From Rhabditoides inermis (taxonomy: Eukaryota > Nematoda > Chromadorea > Rhabditida > Rhabditidae), in contig CAWZYM010000301.1 in NCBI GenBank assembly GCA_963966185.1, positions 767,501 to 831,500 on the forward strand: a stretch of DNA of 64,000 nt, in the 5' to 3' direction. Position numbers and translations under genes: made by a program. Position 1 is the first letter of the stretch. Each line of letters starts with the position of its first letter. Shown here in pieces: positions 11,256-32,067 of the stretch. The notes below the pieces were generated by a model. The model was not told the origin of the DNA. It saw only the letters and a list, made by a program, of their open reading frames with translations, and made no database searches.

Positions 11256-11524
11256 ACTCGATCATTACAGAACCTTCTATATCTCCCTATTTAACTCGGA
11301 CGCTCCCTCAGTAGTACAGTTCAGTGCTTCTCACTTCCAACTATTGTCCTACTGGGTACTCCACAAAACCGTTGCATCTACTCGCGTCTTCCCCACTCGG
11401 TGCTGACACGAACAACAAAAAAAGTAATTATCAAAAAAACTATAAAAAGTATTATCAACAACAGCCAACAATCAACAAAACATACAACAATCGCACTCTT
11501 ACAACCCGTGTTCCGTCTGGTTCC

Positions 11525-16277
<4,753 letters not shown>

Positions 16278-16810
16278 CGGGCCTGCTAATGCATAAAAAT
16301 CATTATGATTTCGTTATTTAATCATCTTGAGCGAATAATTGTAATATCACATTATAAACTTACAATTAATTTACAGCTGATCAAAAAATCGCAAACAGAT
16401 TGATTCCCGCCGAACGTGAATCGCGCTTGCACAACGCCGATTTCTCACTACACGAAATCTCACTACATCTGTTGGAGCTGTTTTTTTCTGTTTTTTTCTT
16501 ATGAAATCTTTTATATTTTATCACTAAATATTATTGAAATATTATTGTTTGGGTTTATAAAATCATTGTTTGAATAATCAATTTGTTTCGTCGTCTGGAC
16601 GCTCGCGCTCTCTCCTCTCGCACATGGATTGTTCCGATACATAATCGTAGAGGAGAGAGTAGCTATGGCAACGATTCGATGGAGTCACCGTTACTCTTTC
16701 CTTCTCTTTTCAGCCAATCAACCTATCACCTCTCACTCAAAATTGCTGTATATCTTTCACTTTTTTGTTTTTTATTTGTTGTATACAACTTTCAAAAGTT
16801 TTGTTTTTAG
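16278..16810. promoter_or_regulatory. Divergent promoter region, RECQ1-like / WDR31-like
   Basis: 533 bp separates the two oppositely oriented start codons. The middle is AT-rich. The sequence TTTGTTTTTAG runs directly into ATG 16811, a strong 3' splice or trans-splice acceptor. No TATA box was seen. Confidence 0.55.
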
Positions 16811-19684
<2,874 letters not shown>

Positions 19685-19970
19685 AGGATCGAAAACTCAC
19701 ATGTCGTGTTTTGTTCTTGTTTTGGGGGAGAAAAGACGAAACACTTGTTTTTGGAAGAAACAAAATTTATGAACAAAATTGCATCAAAGTATATATCGAC
19801 AAAAGTGAGTATCAAATGCGCGTGAGAGAGGAAAAGGAAAGTCAGGAAAGAAATCAATCAATATCATGTAAACTCTGTACGAATCAGTGGGAAGGAATCT
19901 AACACAAAACGGGACCTATACAGAACACAGAGACAATATAAGATAAAGAGATATCAATGAATCATTGACG

Positions 19971-21826
19971 TCAGCCGTCGACGTCAAACAGCCGTTTAGC
20001 GTTTTTCGGCTTTGTTTGTAAACAGATAAACATGGCAATGACAAATAAGACAAACACGACGACGATTCCTGTGACGATTCCGGCAAAAGTGAGGAAGGTG
20101 GGAGACCAGGACTCATTCACCCGCTCCGTCCTGCATACAAACATGTTATCATGTTACTATTTGCAAACGAATTTCGGTCGACCACTTCAAAAAAGTGAAA
20201 ATGATCAAAAAGTTTTTTTTTTTGAAGTGATCGCCCATTAAAAGTAAATGCTAGTCTATAAGTATCTAATCTAGGGGATATTATACAGCGAGCAATAGAG
20301 AGACAGACGAGAGAGCACACGGTGACAGGTGACGGTAACACAGTCAGGGCATGCGGTTACGGTAATCTAGAAATCTAGATATAACAGAAGCGGGAGGAGC
20401 CAGGGAGACAGTCGCAACAGGCGGCGAGACAAACGAGCAACCAGAGAGAGGGCTGTACCAAGACTTCGTGGAGAAATTATGCGAGCCCGCGGTCGGAATG
20501 GTGTCGTCGGTGAACGGGCGAAGAGTGATGACTCGCTGGTGCACACTGGAGAAGATGTGGTCCCTTACCGGGTGGGCAACTGGTTCCTTTGTGTGTATGA
20601 GGCACAATCATATTACACACGACTGTACAATAAGTGTACGTGAGGAGTGAGAGGAGGAGGAGGGGGAGAGAGAGAGGGCTGGCCATACCTGAACTGTCTT
20701 CGCTTGGAAGCGGGAGCGGGGGTGGTGGAGACGGTCTTGCGCTCGAAGGGGTCTCCTGAATGAAACGAGAGTGGACGAGTGAATGTGAATGTGGCACCAG
20801 ACACGCACCCCCATGTGGCGCCAGCTGACTCTTCCTCTCAGTCGTCGTCGGATGGGTGGTGAACATGGGATTCTGAAGAAATCAAGACTCATGAAAATCC
20901 TTCTACATCCAGTTCCAGTCTAGACAATCTTTCTACACCCTATAATCGCCGTTTCTCCCATTGAGTATGTACCGCGCGATGAATAAATGATAGGTCGAGA
21001 GGCATTTGAGACCGATCTTTCTGTTCTCGCCCGCATACCTCAGACTGCGCACCCAATGCATTTCACATATTGGTATCGAATTCAAATGCCAAAATGGCAC
21101 GTACGTTTCCGACGACAAACTACAAACTTCTCCTAACAGAAATCTGTGACTATCCTTTCCATGTAGCTCACACACAGAACTAACCAACCAATAATTATAA
21201 CTATTTAAGTGTTAACCTCTGTGCTAGGACTCCTTGTCCTTGTTTGGAGGTATGGAGAGGAGAGGAGGGTTCCGAGGGGAGGCGGAGACGCCGCTATCAA
21301 GTCACCACCTGCAATCAAATGTTCAGTCTTCAGTACGTTGGTCACACATGTCGTGGAAATGGTCACCTTTTGAGTAGATCCCTCGGATGAGACAGCACCG
21401 TATTTGCTGCGGAATGTAGACCTGAAGTCAGGATTTCAATGCCACTTTGTCTAAGTTTTAACCTTCCGCTTTCTCTTTCTGTTCTGTTCCGCACGCATTC
21501 GAAAGTCGCGAGCCCTATCTGCTAAACCTACTTTTTGTTAGTTGGTTTTGTTGCGCCTCTCTTCACTTCTCTCTCTTCTTCCAGTTGACTTCTCACACTT
21601 TCCTAATCGGGCAACTTTCACTGCAACTGCGTCCTTTGCTCTCCCCCCCTCTTTCCCTCCCCCCCTCTCTCTCTCTCACCTCCAATTTCCTCCCCGTCCC
21701 TCGCGCTTTCACCAACTGATGATCGCCTATTCGGAAATTCAAACCCTCCGAAGAAGATTTGATCTGAAACAAACTACAGTTATGCAAACGATTTTTTGTT
21801 ATGAAGTCTAATAAAAAAGAGAATAT

Positions 21827-21866
<40 letters not shown>

Positions 21867-23078
21867 GGTGGCTGACCATTATGCTGACGCTCTTGCGCAC
21901 ACTCTCCTCGCACTCGTCCTCTTCCAGCTCTTCATCCGAGGGGAGGGAGAGGGAAGGAGAGGGAACCACCTGCAAACAACACAATACACACCAACAGTGG
22001 ACGCTTATTGCAAAGGAGCAGGGCATGCTTTTGAGTGGGCGGATGATAGATCGTGCTGGGGGGATCATGTTTACGTGCACAAACAACAGACGTCTCTTTG
22101 AAAAACACTCTACTTTCTTGTTATAATGAAAAGATAGAATCTTGTGATGAAAAAACAACAAGTCGCGTCCAAATAAAAGTTTCGTCTATTCGAGGTGCGA
22201 GCACACCCGGAAGCTGTCCCCTTCTCTCATTGTTGACTCATTACGTCGACTATGACGACGATGACGCGTGGTGGGATAAGAAATGGGAAAGAGAGGGAGG
22301 AGAGGAGGGAGAGAGAGGGATGGAGAGGAGAGGAGGGAGAGAGGGGTGATGCGCATGCAAGAGTGAGCAGGCAGATGGGATATACGACACGAGACGCAAG
22401 GTCACAGATTGGTCCAGATCGGATGCTTCTCTTACACCTTCTCTTACAAGATTTTCGACACAATCCTCATAAATTTGTATGCACTTGCGCCATATTTTCT
22501 TCAAAGTTCGACGAAAACTAATATCAGTTTTTTTAAAAAAAATTCAAAGAAAAATCTACCTCTGGACTGTCGATGTCCAATCGACTCAACCTCGCTCCCT
22601 TGAAAGAAAGAGCCATGCGGGTAGTGAAATTGCCAGAACCGAACACGATCGTGAACCTGCAATGTATCTCTCTCTCTCTCTCTCCCTCCCTCCCTCTCTT
22701 TCTCTCTTTCTCGCTCTCTGTCTCTCTCTCCCTCCATATATCATATTGATTAGATTGTGTCTGTCTGAACACTCCCCCCCTCCCACGAGTCATCTATCAC
22801 GCGTTTTTACTACTGCGAAAGAAGTTTGCTCGTCTCGGCATATTTATAGACGGCTTCAGGTAAACAAACAACTGACTGTGGACAAGACTGAAACAAGCTG
22901 AGATCCAATTGCGCCGAGTCATCCCGACCCAGCGGCACCCGTTGAACAGAATTCACCCGTAGAAGCTTCTGAAACGTACGGCTAACGTTACTTGAAACGG
23001 CTACGTTGCACTCACCGAATTCACGCTAAGTAGAGTCAATACTAGTAGAGTAACAGCATTGTGTATGCTCTTGATCAT
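19971..23078 (-). CDS. Probable type I single-pass membrane protein, family not recognised
   Basis: ATG 23078 opens a clear signal peptide (MIKSIHNAVTLLVLTLLSVNS). Likely exons follow near 22890-22975, 22560-22660 (with FGSGNFTTRMALSF), 22380-22500, 22195-22240 (GDSFRVCS), 21870-21970 (acidic DEELEEDECEE), 21690-21780, 21370-21420, 21220-21310, 20810-20875 (Thr-rich TTHPTTTE), 20695-20758 and 19971-20131. The last exon encodes one transmembrane segment, FLTFAGIVTGIVVVFVLFVI, then a short tail KNAKRLFDVDG and stop. A GNFT strand, a DSFRC-like cysteine and a C-terminal anchor weakly recall LAMP-type proteins, but the long Ser/Pro/acid linker does not, and the tail lacks a tyrosine sorting signal. 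Several borders are tentative. Confidence 0.5.
21829..21862 (+). repeat. (AG)n tract
   Basis: AG dinucleotides in an intron of the gene at 19971-23078. Confidence 0.9.
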
Positions 23079-23280
23079 AGCAGACGCTATTGGGACATAG
23101 GAGGGATACCTGGAAAGGAGACAAATGCACAAATGCAATAGTGTATAGTACGATAAGCGATCGAACATCGAACACGAAAGCTTTTTGTAGCAAACCAACC
23201 ACTCCGGGGAGGACTCTATTCTATTCGCAGAACGAAATAGCGACACATAGGGAGTGAATACATAAGAGAACCCTCTAGAA

Positions 23281-23318
<38 letters not shown>

Positions 23319-24236
23319 GGAGGACTTGAGGAACACACTATGAATGTGCAATCGGCGGCTGGTGCAAACGGAAATAGAGTAAACTAAAGTGCTTGGCGAT
23401 TTGTTACTGAAAACGTACATGCGTAGTAACTGCGTAGTAGCCAGCTGTGGCTTTTGATTGTGGGGGGGGGGGGGGGTGTAAAGGGGCGGCGAGGCAACCG
23501 CGCACCGCCCATTTTCACGATTGAAACACGCATTTGAAAAGATGGAAGCGAAGAGCGAAATTGAAGTGGCAAACGTCAATGAAAAAAGAAGAAAGTGATT
23601 AGCAAATTGGCCTCCGCTGCGACAAATAAATCCACGCGGCTCGTTTGTGTAATGCTCCCCTCTCTCCCATATCTCTTCTCTCACAGCTCCTTCTGCTCCT
23701 CCCTCCTCCAGAGTTCACTCCGTTCTTTCGGCCTACTATCGCACGCATCAATCTAGCACCTACCACTTTGTGACACGTGAAGCGCGCCAGCACCATTGTT
23801 GAGCTGACACACAAGTTGATGCAATAGAAAATAGAGTGACGCGAGAGAGTATACGAGACGGGGTTATTGGGAGTCTCTCTTTCTTTCCCCTCTCTCATTC
23901 TCACCCTCACTTTCACTCCTTCTCTCTCACTCCCCTTTGATAAAGGGCCGAATAAATGAAAGTGTGGTGGGCTGATTGCGAGGCGAGAGAGAGCGAAGAG
24001 AGTGGATGGATGAGGAGAGTCAGACATGAACGGAAGCGTTGGAAACGAGAGAGTGAATGAATTAGATAGACTTCAGACAGAGACGCAGACGGTGGAAGAG
24101 GAGAAGGAGAGATTAGAGAAGACTATGCTCCAAACAGCACCGAAAACCACCCCTCCTCCCCTCCCAAAGCGTGATTCCTCAACGAGAGGGAGAGAGAGAG
24201 AGACAGAGAGAAAGAGAGACAGAGAGACAGAAAGAC

Positions 24237-24289
<53 letters not shown>

Positions 24290-26645
24290 AGAGGAGGGAA
24301 CGGATAGACCAGATCAATTCATCAGTCGTGTTCATTTGACCAGCAGGATAAAGACAAGAAGAGAAGCACGTGCGCTCTCTTTACTCTCTAGTGTTACACT
24401 ACGTGTAATGGGAACCATGTGCATCAAGATATAAAAAAACGGTATAACTATGAAAAGACAAATGAACAACCGCAGTCGTAGTAACTAGTGAAGTCCTCCT
24501 TTTTTCTTTTTTCTTTTAAAACTGACTGCGAATCGGGCAGCCGGAAATATACATTTGCGATTATTTGCAGCTCACTGGTTTCGCAAAGGCGAGAGCAAAT
24601 ATAATAAAAATGCATAGCGAGAAAGAGAGAATAACAATATGGGAAGTGGTATATATGAATGGGAAGGCAGCGAGTTACCTTCATACAAAGAAAAAGTGAG
24701 ATATGGATAGATAAAGAGGAGAGGAGGAGAGGGGGGAATGAGGGGAGAGGGGGCGGAGAGATTGGCGTAAGTCACTACCAAGTCTCTCTCACTCTCTGAG
24801 AGCCCTAACCATCGGCGGCGGCAGTCTTTCAAGATCTTCTAGCACGCCTCGCATCCGGAACTGGTCACTTCGCGATGTTCACGCCCATCTACCATGAACA
24901 GTCAGGACTCGCGCCGCACTGTTCCAACCAAGGAGCCCCAATACCCCACTGTAGGATTGTGTGTGCTTCCAGATAACTCATCATGCTACCATTGTATGTA
25001 CATGTCGGAATCAGGCTGATAAACAACAACAACAACCAAGTTCACTAGCGTTTCGCTCTCATGGACCCACTCTAACAAACACATGGGACATGCAACAAAA
25101 ACGTGTCCGTTCCATTTGCTTTCGTATACTTTCTAACGCGCGCATTCCATTGACAATTCGAAGTTATGCTGTTATGCACAGTCAATTTCACCGCTTCCCA
25201 CTTTCACTTTCCTGCCTGGGCAATGAATGATTGAGTGAGAAGTAGAGTAACACAAGTGAACTACATCTACATATGTAGAAAGTAAACTGGTACTTCCGGG
25301 TTTTGCTAGAATAGTGTGCATCAACTTAGTGAAAGATATGAAAAGATTGCGACTCGCTGGTTTCGCAAATGCAAAAGGGGATCGCCTTTATACGCCAACA
25401 AAGCCGTTGCCTTTGCAGCAAATGGCCGAAATCGGTCCAAACGGCTGCAAAGCTCTTTTCACGGGTCCCCGTCTCCGCGATAGAGCTACTTGCAAATCCA
25501 CCATATCCATATAAGTCAGTATCATTTGTGTTTTTCGAACGTTTTGAGCACTTCGTTGTGTTGAGAAAATTCGGTGAGTACACGATGAAAATTAAGTTTA
25601 AATGAGAATTGATATCACAGATCACAGCCGGATCGGAAACCACGAAAAAGTATCACCTTTTTATATTTCTCATTTCAGACTCCCAAAAATGATATTGCAT
25701 TACGACAATACAATATTGCAATAACTTTACTTTGACAACAAAACGTGTCTGCTTCTCGTCGCGCTCCTTCCGCTTCGGCCAGGGCGCGCTCCATACGGTG
25801 AACGGCAGCGTCCTTCTCATCCTCGAGGGCTGCGCCTTCCTCTCGCGCCAGCTGCTCCTCATACAGACGAACTCCTGCCACGCACTAAAACAATAACACC
25901 ATAGCTAGTGCGACGACCGCATTGAGTATACATCAATACAAAACAATCAATAATATTGGAGGGATCCACGGAGACACTGCGAGATGCATCTGCCGCCCGA
26001 AGGAGTGGGCTGTGGCGCAGATCCGCTCCGGCTACTGAGAAGGCTAGAACCACTGCCACTTCAACCCAGGCTAGTTGCCCCCCTACCCTCTTTCACTCAT
26101 TCGTTTCATCTCGATTTGTAAGCGTTTCCCGTTGCAGTTAGACTGTCGTTGCATTTCACCTGATCCACTTTCCGTCGATAAGCAAAAGTGTGTGTGTATT
26201 ACAGGGTGTGTGTATTGCCATTATATTCTGTGATAAGTGGTAATGTGTTTTTCTTTAGTTATAAAAAGTATGTTTTGTATGTTCGTGATATGTTGTGCTA
26301 GTTGGGCTGCGGGCGGCGGACAATGGATGACGAAAGGAGGAGAAGCGTCGAGGACATTGTCAAGAAAGATAAAGAGAAAAAGAGAGGGAGAGAGAGGGAG
26401 AGCGAGAGGAAAAGAGGAGGAGCAGGAGGTGATAGAGAGAAAAGAGAGAGGAGGAGGGGATGAGAGAGAGAGGGGGGAGAAAGAGAGATTGCAATGCGAC
26501 AACAAAAAACTTTATATGCGATACTGAACAAACGATAGAACAATATTGTGTTGTATTTGTCGATCACAAGTCTGTCACACGTCCTCGTTAAAGCCACTGA
26601 AGCATTATTTTCATTGAACGTCAGTAGTAAACAAAACAAGTCAAC
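23079..26645. other. Gene-poor spacer between two minus-strand genes
   Basis: Contains (AG)n tracts at about 23281-23315 and 24247-24284, a run of more than 12 G at 23461, and generally purine/pyrimidine-skewed sequence. 24830-24960 is open on the plus strand without splice support. 25675-25880 on the minus strand reads as a charged helix (EEQLAREEGAALEDEKDAAV) that could be an orphan exon of a coiled-coil protein, but no partner exons were found. 25505-25605 is a transposon end, listed separately. Confidence 0.45.
25505..25608 (+). mobile_element. Solo end of the 1.14 kb inverted-repeat element family
   Basis: The stretch starting GTCAGTATCATTTGTG and running to GATGAAAATTAAGTT matches, reverse-complemented, the right end of the element at 35909-37049. 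The other end was not found nearby, so this is a truncated copy. Confidence 0.75.
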
Positions 26646-29600
26646 TCACGCAATTATATGTGGTACGATAAGGCCACAAGTGGAAATGACAATGAATAGA
26701 GTGAAGAGATAGAGACACACTCGATCCATCACCATTGCAGCGAACTTCCATTCAGAAGTAGACTGCAAAATCAAGTGAATCTCTCTCTCTCTCTCTCTTT
26801 CTCTCTTTCTCTCTTTCGTTCTCTCTTCCTAGTTACCATCTCCTCCTTATAGCTCTCTTTGACTCTCTCTGTCATCTTCTCAAGGTCTCTATTCAACACG
26901 TGGAGGTCCGAAATGAACCGCTTGAAATAGGTGAGAGTGGGGTTGGTCGGGTTGTACAGATCTGAAAGAATAAATTTGAGTTGTTCATTGATTATACCTT
27001 ATTTTCTCTCCCCCTCCCCTCTCTCCCCCTCTCTCCCCCTCACTCTCTTTCTCCTCCTCCTCCTCTCTCTCTCTCTCTCTCTCTCCTCTCTCTCCCCCCC
27101 CTCTTTCTCTCCCTCCCCCTCTATCTCTCTCAATTACGACAGGATGATGAGGGGACTCACGCAAGTGTCTGGCCTTCTTGTCTGTCCCTGTTATCGACTG
27201 TCTCTGTAGTCTATCCATTGAAATCATCATTCCAAGCATTGGCAGTTTGTCGATTACCTACAAAGAGTCTTAGCAAACATTTGTAACGTTTTTTCCAGAG
27301 CTATAGCTAGTCGAAGTGATGTAAAAAAGAAGAAGAAATTGAGGGCGGCGCGCAGCGCCGCCCGTTTGTCTTGATCTTTGACGCGCGCAGCGCGTCACCC
27401 CCAAGGCATACTCAATTTCCTCTATCCCAATACGATATACTCCATATTATGTGTTTTTTTGTTAGAATATCATTTGACAAGACTTATGAGTATGATACAA
27501 GAAATAAATATCGGTTGCGGCATCCAAAATATCCAAAACAACTTTCGCTCATTCTGCCACTAAACGTGTTTACGACGACGACGACGACGCGCATCACGTA
27601 AGTCCCGCCCACTGCACTCTGCGCTCATTGGTCGCTCGGCCCACTGTCAGTGCAATCTGATTGGCCGAACGCTCATGCCCCGCCTTTCGCTCAGCCACTC
27701 TCACATCCCGGTCTCTTGGCTCTCTCACGAGCGTACGCTCTCTGCGCGCTCTCTCTTCTTCCAGCCGAGCATGCCCCGCTTTTCGATCAGCCACTCTCTT
27801 TCTCTCTCTGACCTCTGATTCTCTCACTCGCGCACGCTCTCTGCGCGCGCTCTACTTTCTCGTGCGAGCCAGAATGGGCAGCCGGCCTGAAATCAAATCG
27901 ATCGATCGGTGAGGAGAGGGCGAGTGAGAGAGCTCAGCAGTTAAAGAACGTGCGAATAGCGGAAGAGCAGAGCAGTGCGGGTGAGGCTGCTTTGATCTCT
28001 GTGCCACAACTTCCCAATTCTAACAGTAATACTGCCATTAACATTTATTAAGGAAGATCAGTTTAACGCATTAGGCTCTGCAATTACAATTCATGACCGA
28101 GGTTTCAGTGGCTCAGAATCTAATGAAGTCTGTTTTATATGATACGTATGTGCATATACATAAATGATTCCAAAAGCAACATTCGACTTCATTTGCAAAC
28201 ATCGCAAAACATTCTCCAAACAAGGCAGATATGAAGATCGAACTCGCCTGGTTAGTACCAGTACGCCCTCACCCTACCACTTGAGCTATACCACATCATG
28301 ATGAAACTTCTTTGAGAATATGGGGTGTTGGGGTGGCTATCGCAGTGGATGTGCGCGCATCATGCTGAAGGTCCCGAGTTCAATTCTCTCGGCGGCCAAT
28401 GATGTACCGCTAGTCACGGTGGAGTGACGACCACCCTCACAACTTTCGTGAGCCTCTAGTCAGAAGTCTGTGACGTCATCTGATCCAAATTCATTGCATC
28501 GATGGACCCCATGTAAGCAGCTAGCGATTTGTACTCGAGAGCCTTAGGTCGGTCCCCTTATTGGCTAGGTCGACGGTTGTATAACTTGAAACTGCTGATA
28601 AACAAACTTTTAACGGTACATGCACTCGCAATATGACATGATAACTAGTGAAGAATGGCTAGTTTACTCGTAGTATAATTTCATTTCGACTAGCTAGTAA
28701 CTTGCTAGGTAATGGAACTGCTTAGAAGATGAAAGGAAGAAGAGAGAAATTTGTAACGTGTGTAGCGCGCGTCAATGAGCGACCGGCAGGCGCGTGAGCG
28801 ATTCGACCAAGCTATTTCCAAAGTTTCTAATTTACATACATTCGTTATATAACACAACATTGTTCGGCAACACATGATCTATCAGTTTCAAAAAAGCGGG
28901 AATCACAGAAACTATTTTATAATTTCAAACCAGTGAATATTACTATGTAGTATTGTTGTATAAGTTATTTGTATTTTCAATCATGACATTCTGACTAGTG
29001 AGTTTAAAATATGTAAATTTTATTTTCGTAATTCACAAATGTGAAAAAAATTTCTTCGAAATTTGAGAAAAGGACATCCATTCTCTTTCGAAAAGTACGT
29101 AAGTAAAGAGAAGAGGTTTGTCTGGATCTGATTCAACAAAAGCACATGCATAAAATCTCTTTGCAGCTGACTAAAATATCAAAACAAACCTGCTCTTTCG
29201 AATTTATGAAATTAGAACATAAATATTGTGCATTATAATAATTTATTTATAGTGAATTATAATGAAAATTTGGCCATGAAAATTTACATTATATATTTTT
29301 ACTGTTTAAAAACACATTTTAGAGTGATTCGAAAGAGCAGGTTTGTTTTGATATTTTAGTCAGCTGCAAAGAGATTTTATGCATGTGCTTTTGTTGAATC
29401 AGATCCAGACAAACCTTTTCTCTTTACTTACGTACTTTTCGAAAGAGTGAACAAATGGTCTGGATATTGTATTGAGATTTCTGACTTTATCACTTCGAAT
29501 GATATGGTTTACTCGTATCATCCGGCAAAATATAGTTTCTTATAATTCCAAATTATGTAGTGTGCAAGTACAATCGTTCGGACCTTTGCTTTTGGCGCTC

Positions 29601-29713
29601 TTGGGTGATCTGGTCTCTTCATCATGAGATAGTACGGAAGACGATCAAGGAAGATACTTCGAATCTGAACACACTTGTTCTCTTTCCTTTCTCTTCCATT
29701 CCTCTCTCTCCCC

Positions 29714-29776
<63 letters not shown>

Positions 29777-30315
29777 CCAGTGGACTCATGGTATGCGTTC
29801 CCATGTGTCGGTGGTGTAATGATAGAACGAGGACAGTGAACACACAGGAACAGGAGACGACCAGAAGACAACACGAGAAGAAAGCGGCTGCAATGCTCTA
29901 AGATATAGACATGTACATAATACTTGGCTGAAAAGTTGAAACTCTCTACGAAAGACTGACATAGAATGGGTACGGCGCGAGACTGTGGAGGCGACATGTT
30001 GGCTACCATCTGAAAGAAAAAAGATCACTTTCAATGTTCCACTAATAAAGTGATGCTATGGGAATAAGAGTCGCATAACTACAGTTTCAATGCTCACCTG
30101 TAGGAAGAAGATGACGGACAGCAGAATGGTTGTCTCTAGCGACAGTTTCTCTCCGGCGTCCGGTGGAAGAGTGAAGCCTATCACTGTCATCACTGATATC
30201 ACCAGAGATGGGATGATCAGATTGATGCCTGGAAAGATCATTTCTCTCTTTCTCCCTCCCTCCCTTCCTCTCTCTCTCTCTCCATCTCTCTCTTTCTCCA
30301 TCTCTCTCTCTCCCT

Positions 30316-30374
<59 letters not shown>

Positions 30375-32025
30375 CCTCCCTCTCTCCCATTCCTACCATA
30401 TGCGAGTGTCCTCCTCCTTATCCTTATATGATAGTACAGCTCATGATATACTTCATTGTCGAATGGGGTGACGACGCGTCGACCCGGTGTGCCTGAACCA
30501 TTCTGGAACTACTGTCAACTTATGTCAAATGACTTCTCGTCAACTTGAGGATCTATATGTACATGAAAATGCGATTCTGGATAAATATTTGATTTGATTT
30601 GATTTGACTTGTGAGAGAGTCATGCATGGTGGACAGAGAGGGAGAAGAGAGGGAGAGAGAGGGGGGGGAGAGGAACACTGACCCAACAGATCCCACTCTC
30701 CATTGTGTAGGTATACTTGCAGGTCGATGGATTCGTTCACATAGAATGAGTCCTTGTTGCTTCCACTATACTCGGGAACCACGTTGATCCGATCGCCGGA
30801 TACACCTGAATTGGGCAATAATATAGGACTCTTAAAAACGTATTTATACATATACATAGTAGTCGTTTTACTAATTGACTATTTTTCACTAATTGATTAC
30901 CAATGAATGTAAGTATATATACATACATAGATATGCAAAAGATTGATGTATTTTGTATTTAATTCACGATCTAACTTGAAAAAAACTCTCAACTCACCAA
31001 CAATGTCGCTGAGCAGAAAGTCAAGATTGATGTTCTTTCCGGAATACGTCCAACTTCCTGTATTTGATTTGGCTATAATCATTGTATAAATCTTTCACAA
31101 CTCACCCAGTTTCAAGAAACAAGTCTGAATGTCAAACGGAAAATATGTCACATCAATGTTGCAACTGCTGCGGAAAATTCCCGGCGGGTTTTGTTGAACC
31201 TATATCCAATCACGATCATCAGTCAGTCAGCGATATCCAATCACGATCACCAGTCAGTCGGCGAAACAACAACAACACGAACCTCTCCGGTGTGGGAAAC
31301 AACGAATCTGCACTGATAGGTGGAATCGAACTTCTGTGAGACAGAGTTGAACAGAAGCACATCGGGTCGCCAGATTTTGAATGGCGCAGTGTCACTGCCA
31401 TCAAAACGAATGTCCTAGAAACTCAAGAATTCAACTGTAATATATATCACACAATTGGCAAAATGTAGTAGAAGTCTACAAGGCAACGAGACAGCGTCCG
31501 ATCGCACCGTACTACTACCAGTCACCGCCAAGCCATCAAGTTCAAGATTCTTTCAAGTGACAGAGAAAAAGAGAAATAGTCAAACAGAGAGGATGGAAAG
31601 AGAAAGTGTTGTTATCATTTCATGTGATAGACTACCTTGATGCCTCCAAACTGTTCCGGATCCCAGCGCAGCTTGTAGTCGCTCCAGTGCTACAAACAAG
31701 TAACAGTATTCATTTTCATAGTCATTAGTCAAAGCTCGTTTCGTCTCCACTCACATAATCTATATACGCGAGAATCGTCATCACTTGATTCTTCTCGTCC
31801 TAAAATGGAAGAAGTTACAGTTTTTCCGCAAAAAAAAGAAATAAAACAAACTCACTACGTCAATGATTTGATTGAGCATGAATCGAACTTTCACATCCAA
31901 TGGAATTGAACTGTTCTCTACTGGACGCTCGAAATAGTCATAGTTCTGAAAGGAAAGAGTGGAGAGAGATGAAATAGAAAGAGAGCGAGGAGGGGGAAGA
32001 AGAGAAAAGGAGAGAGAGGGGGAGA

Positions 32026-32067
<42 letters not shown>

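Noticed and set aside
20344..20607. Minus-strand frame inside the membrane-protein gene
   Set aside because: Falls between a good donor at 20694 and acceptor at 20131 and has no motif; treated as intron.
24830..24980. Plus-strand open stretch with GTGHFAMFTPIYHEQSG
   Set aside because: Single short segment without splice partners or a recognised motif.
25675..25880. Minus-strand charged helix frame
   Set aside because: Looks coding by composition but stands alone; two frames are open, and neither joins a neighbouring gene.
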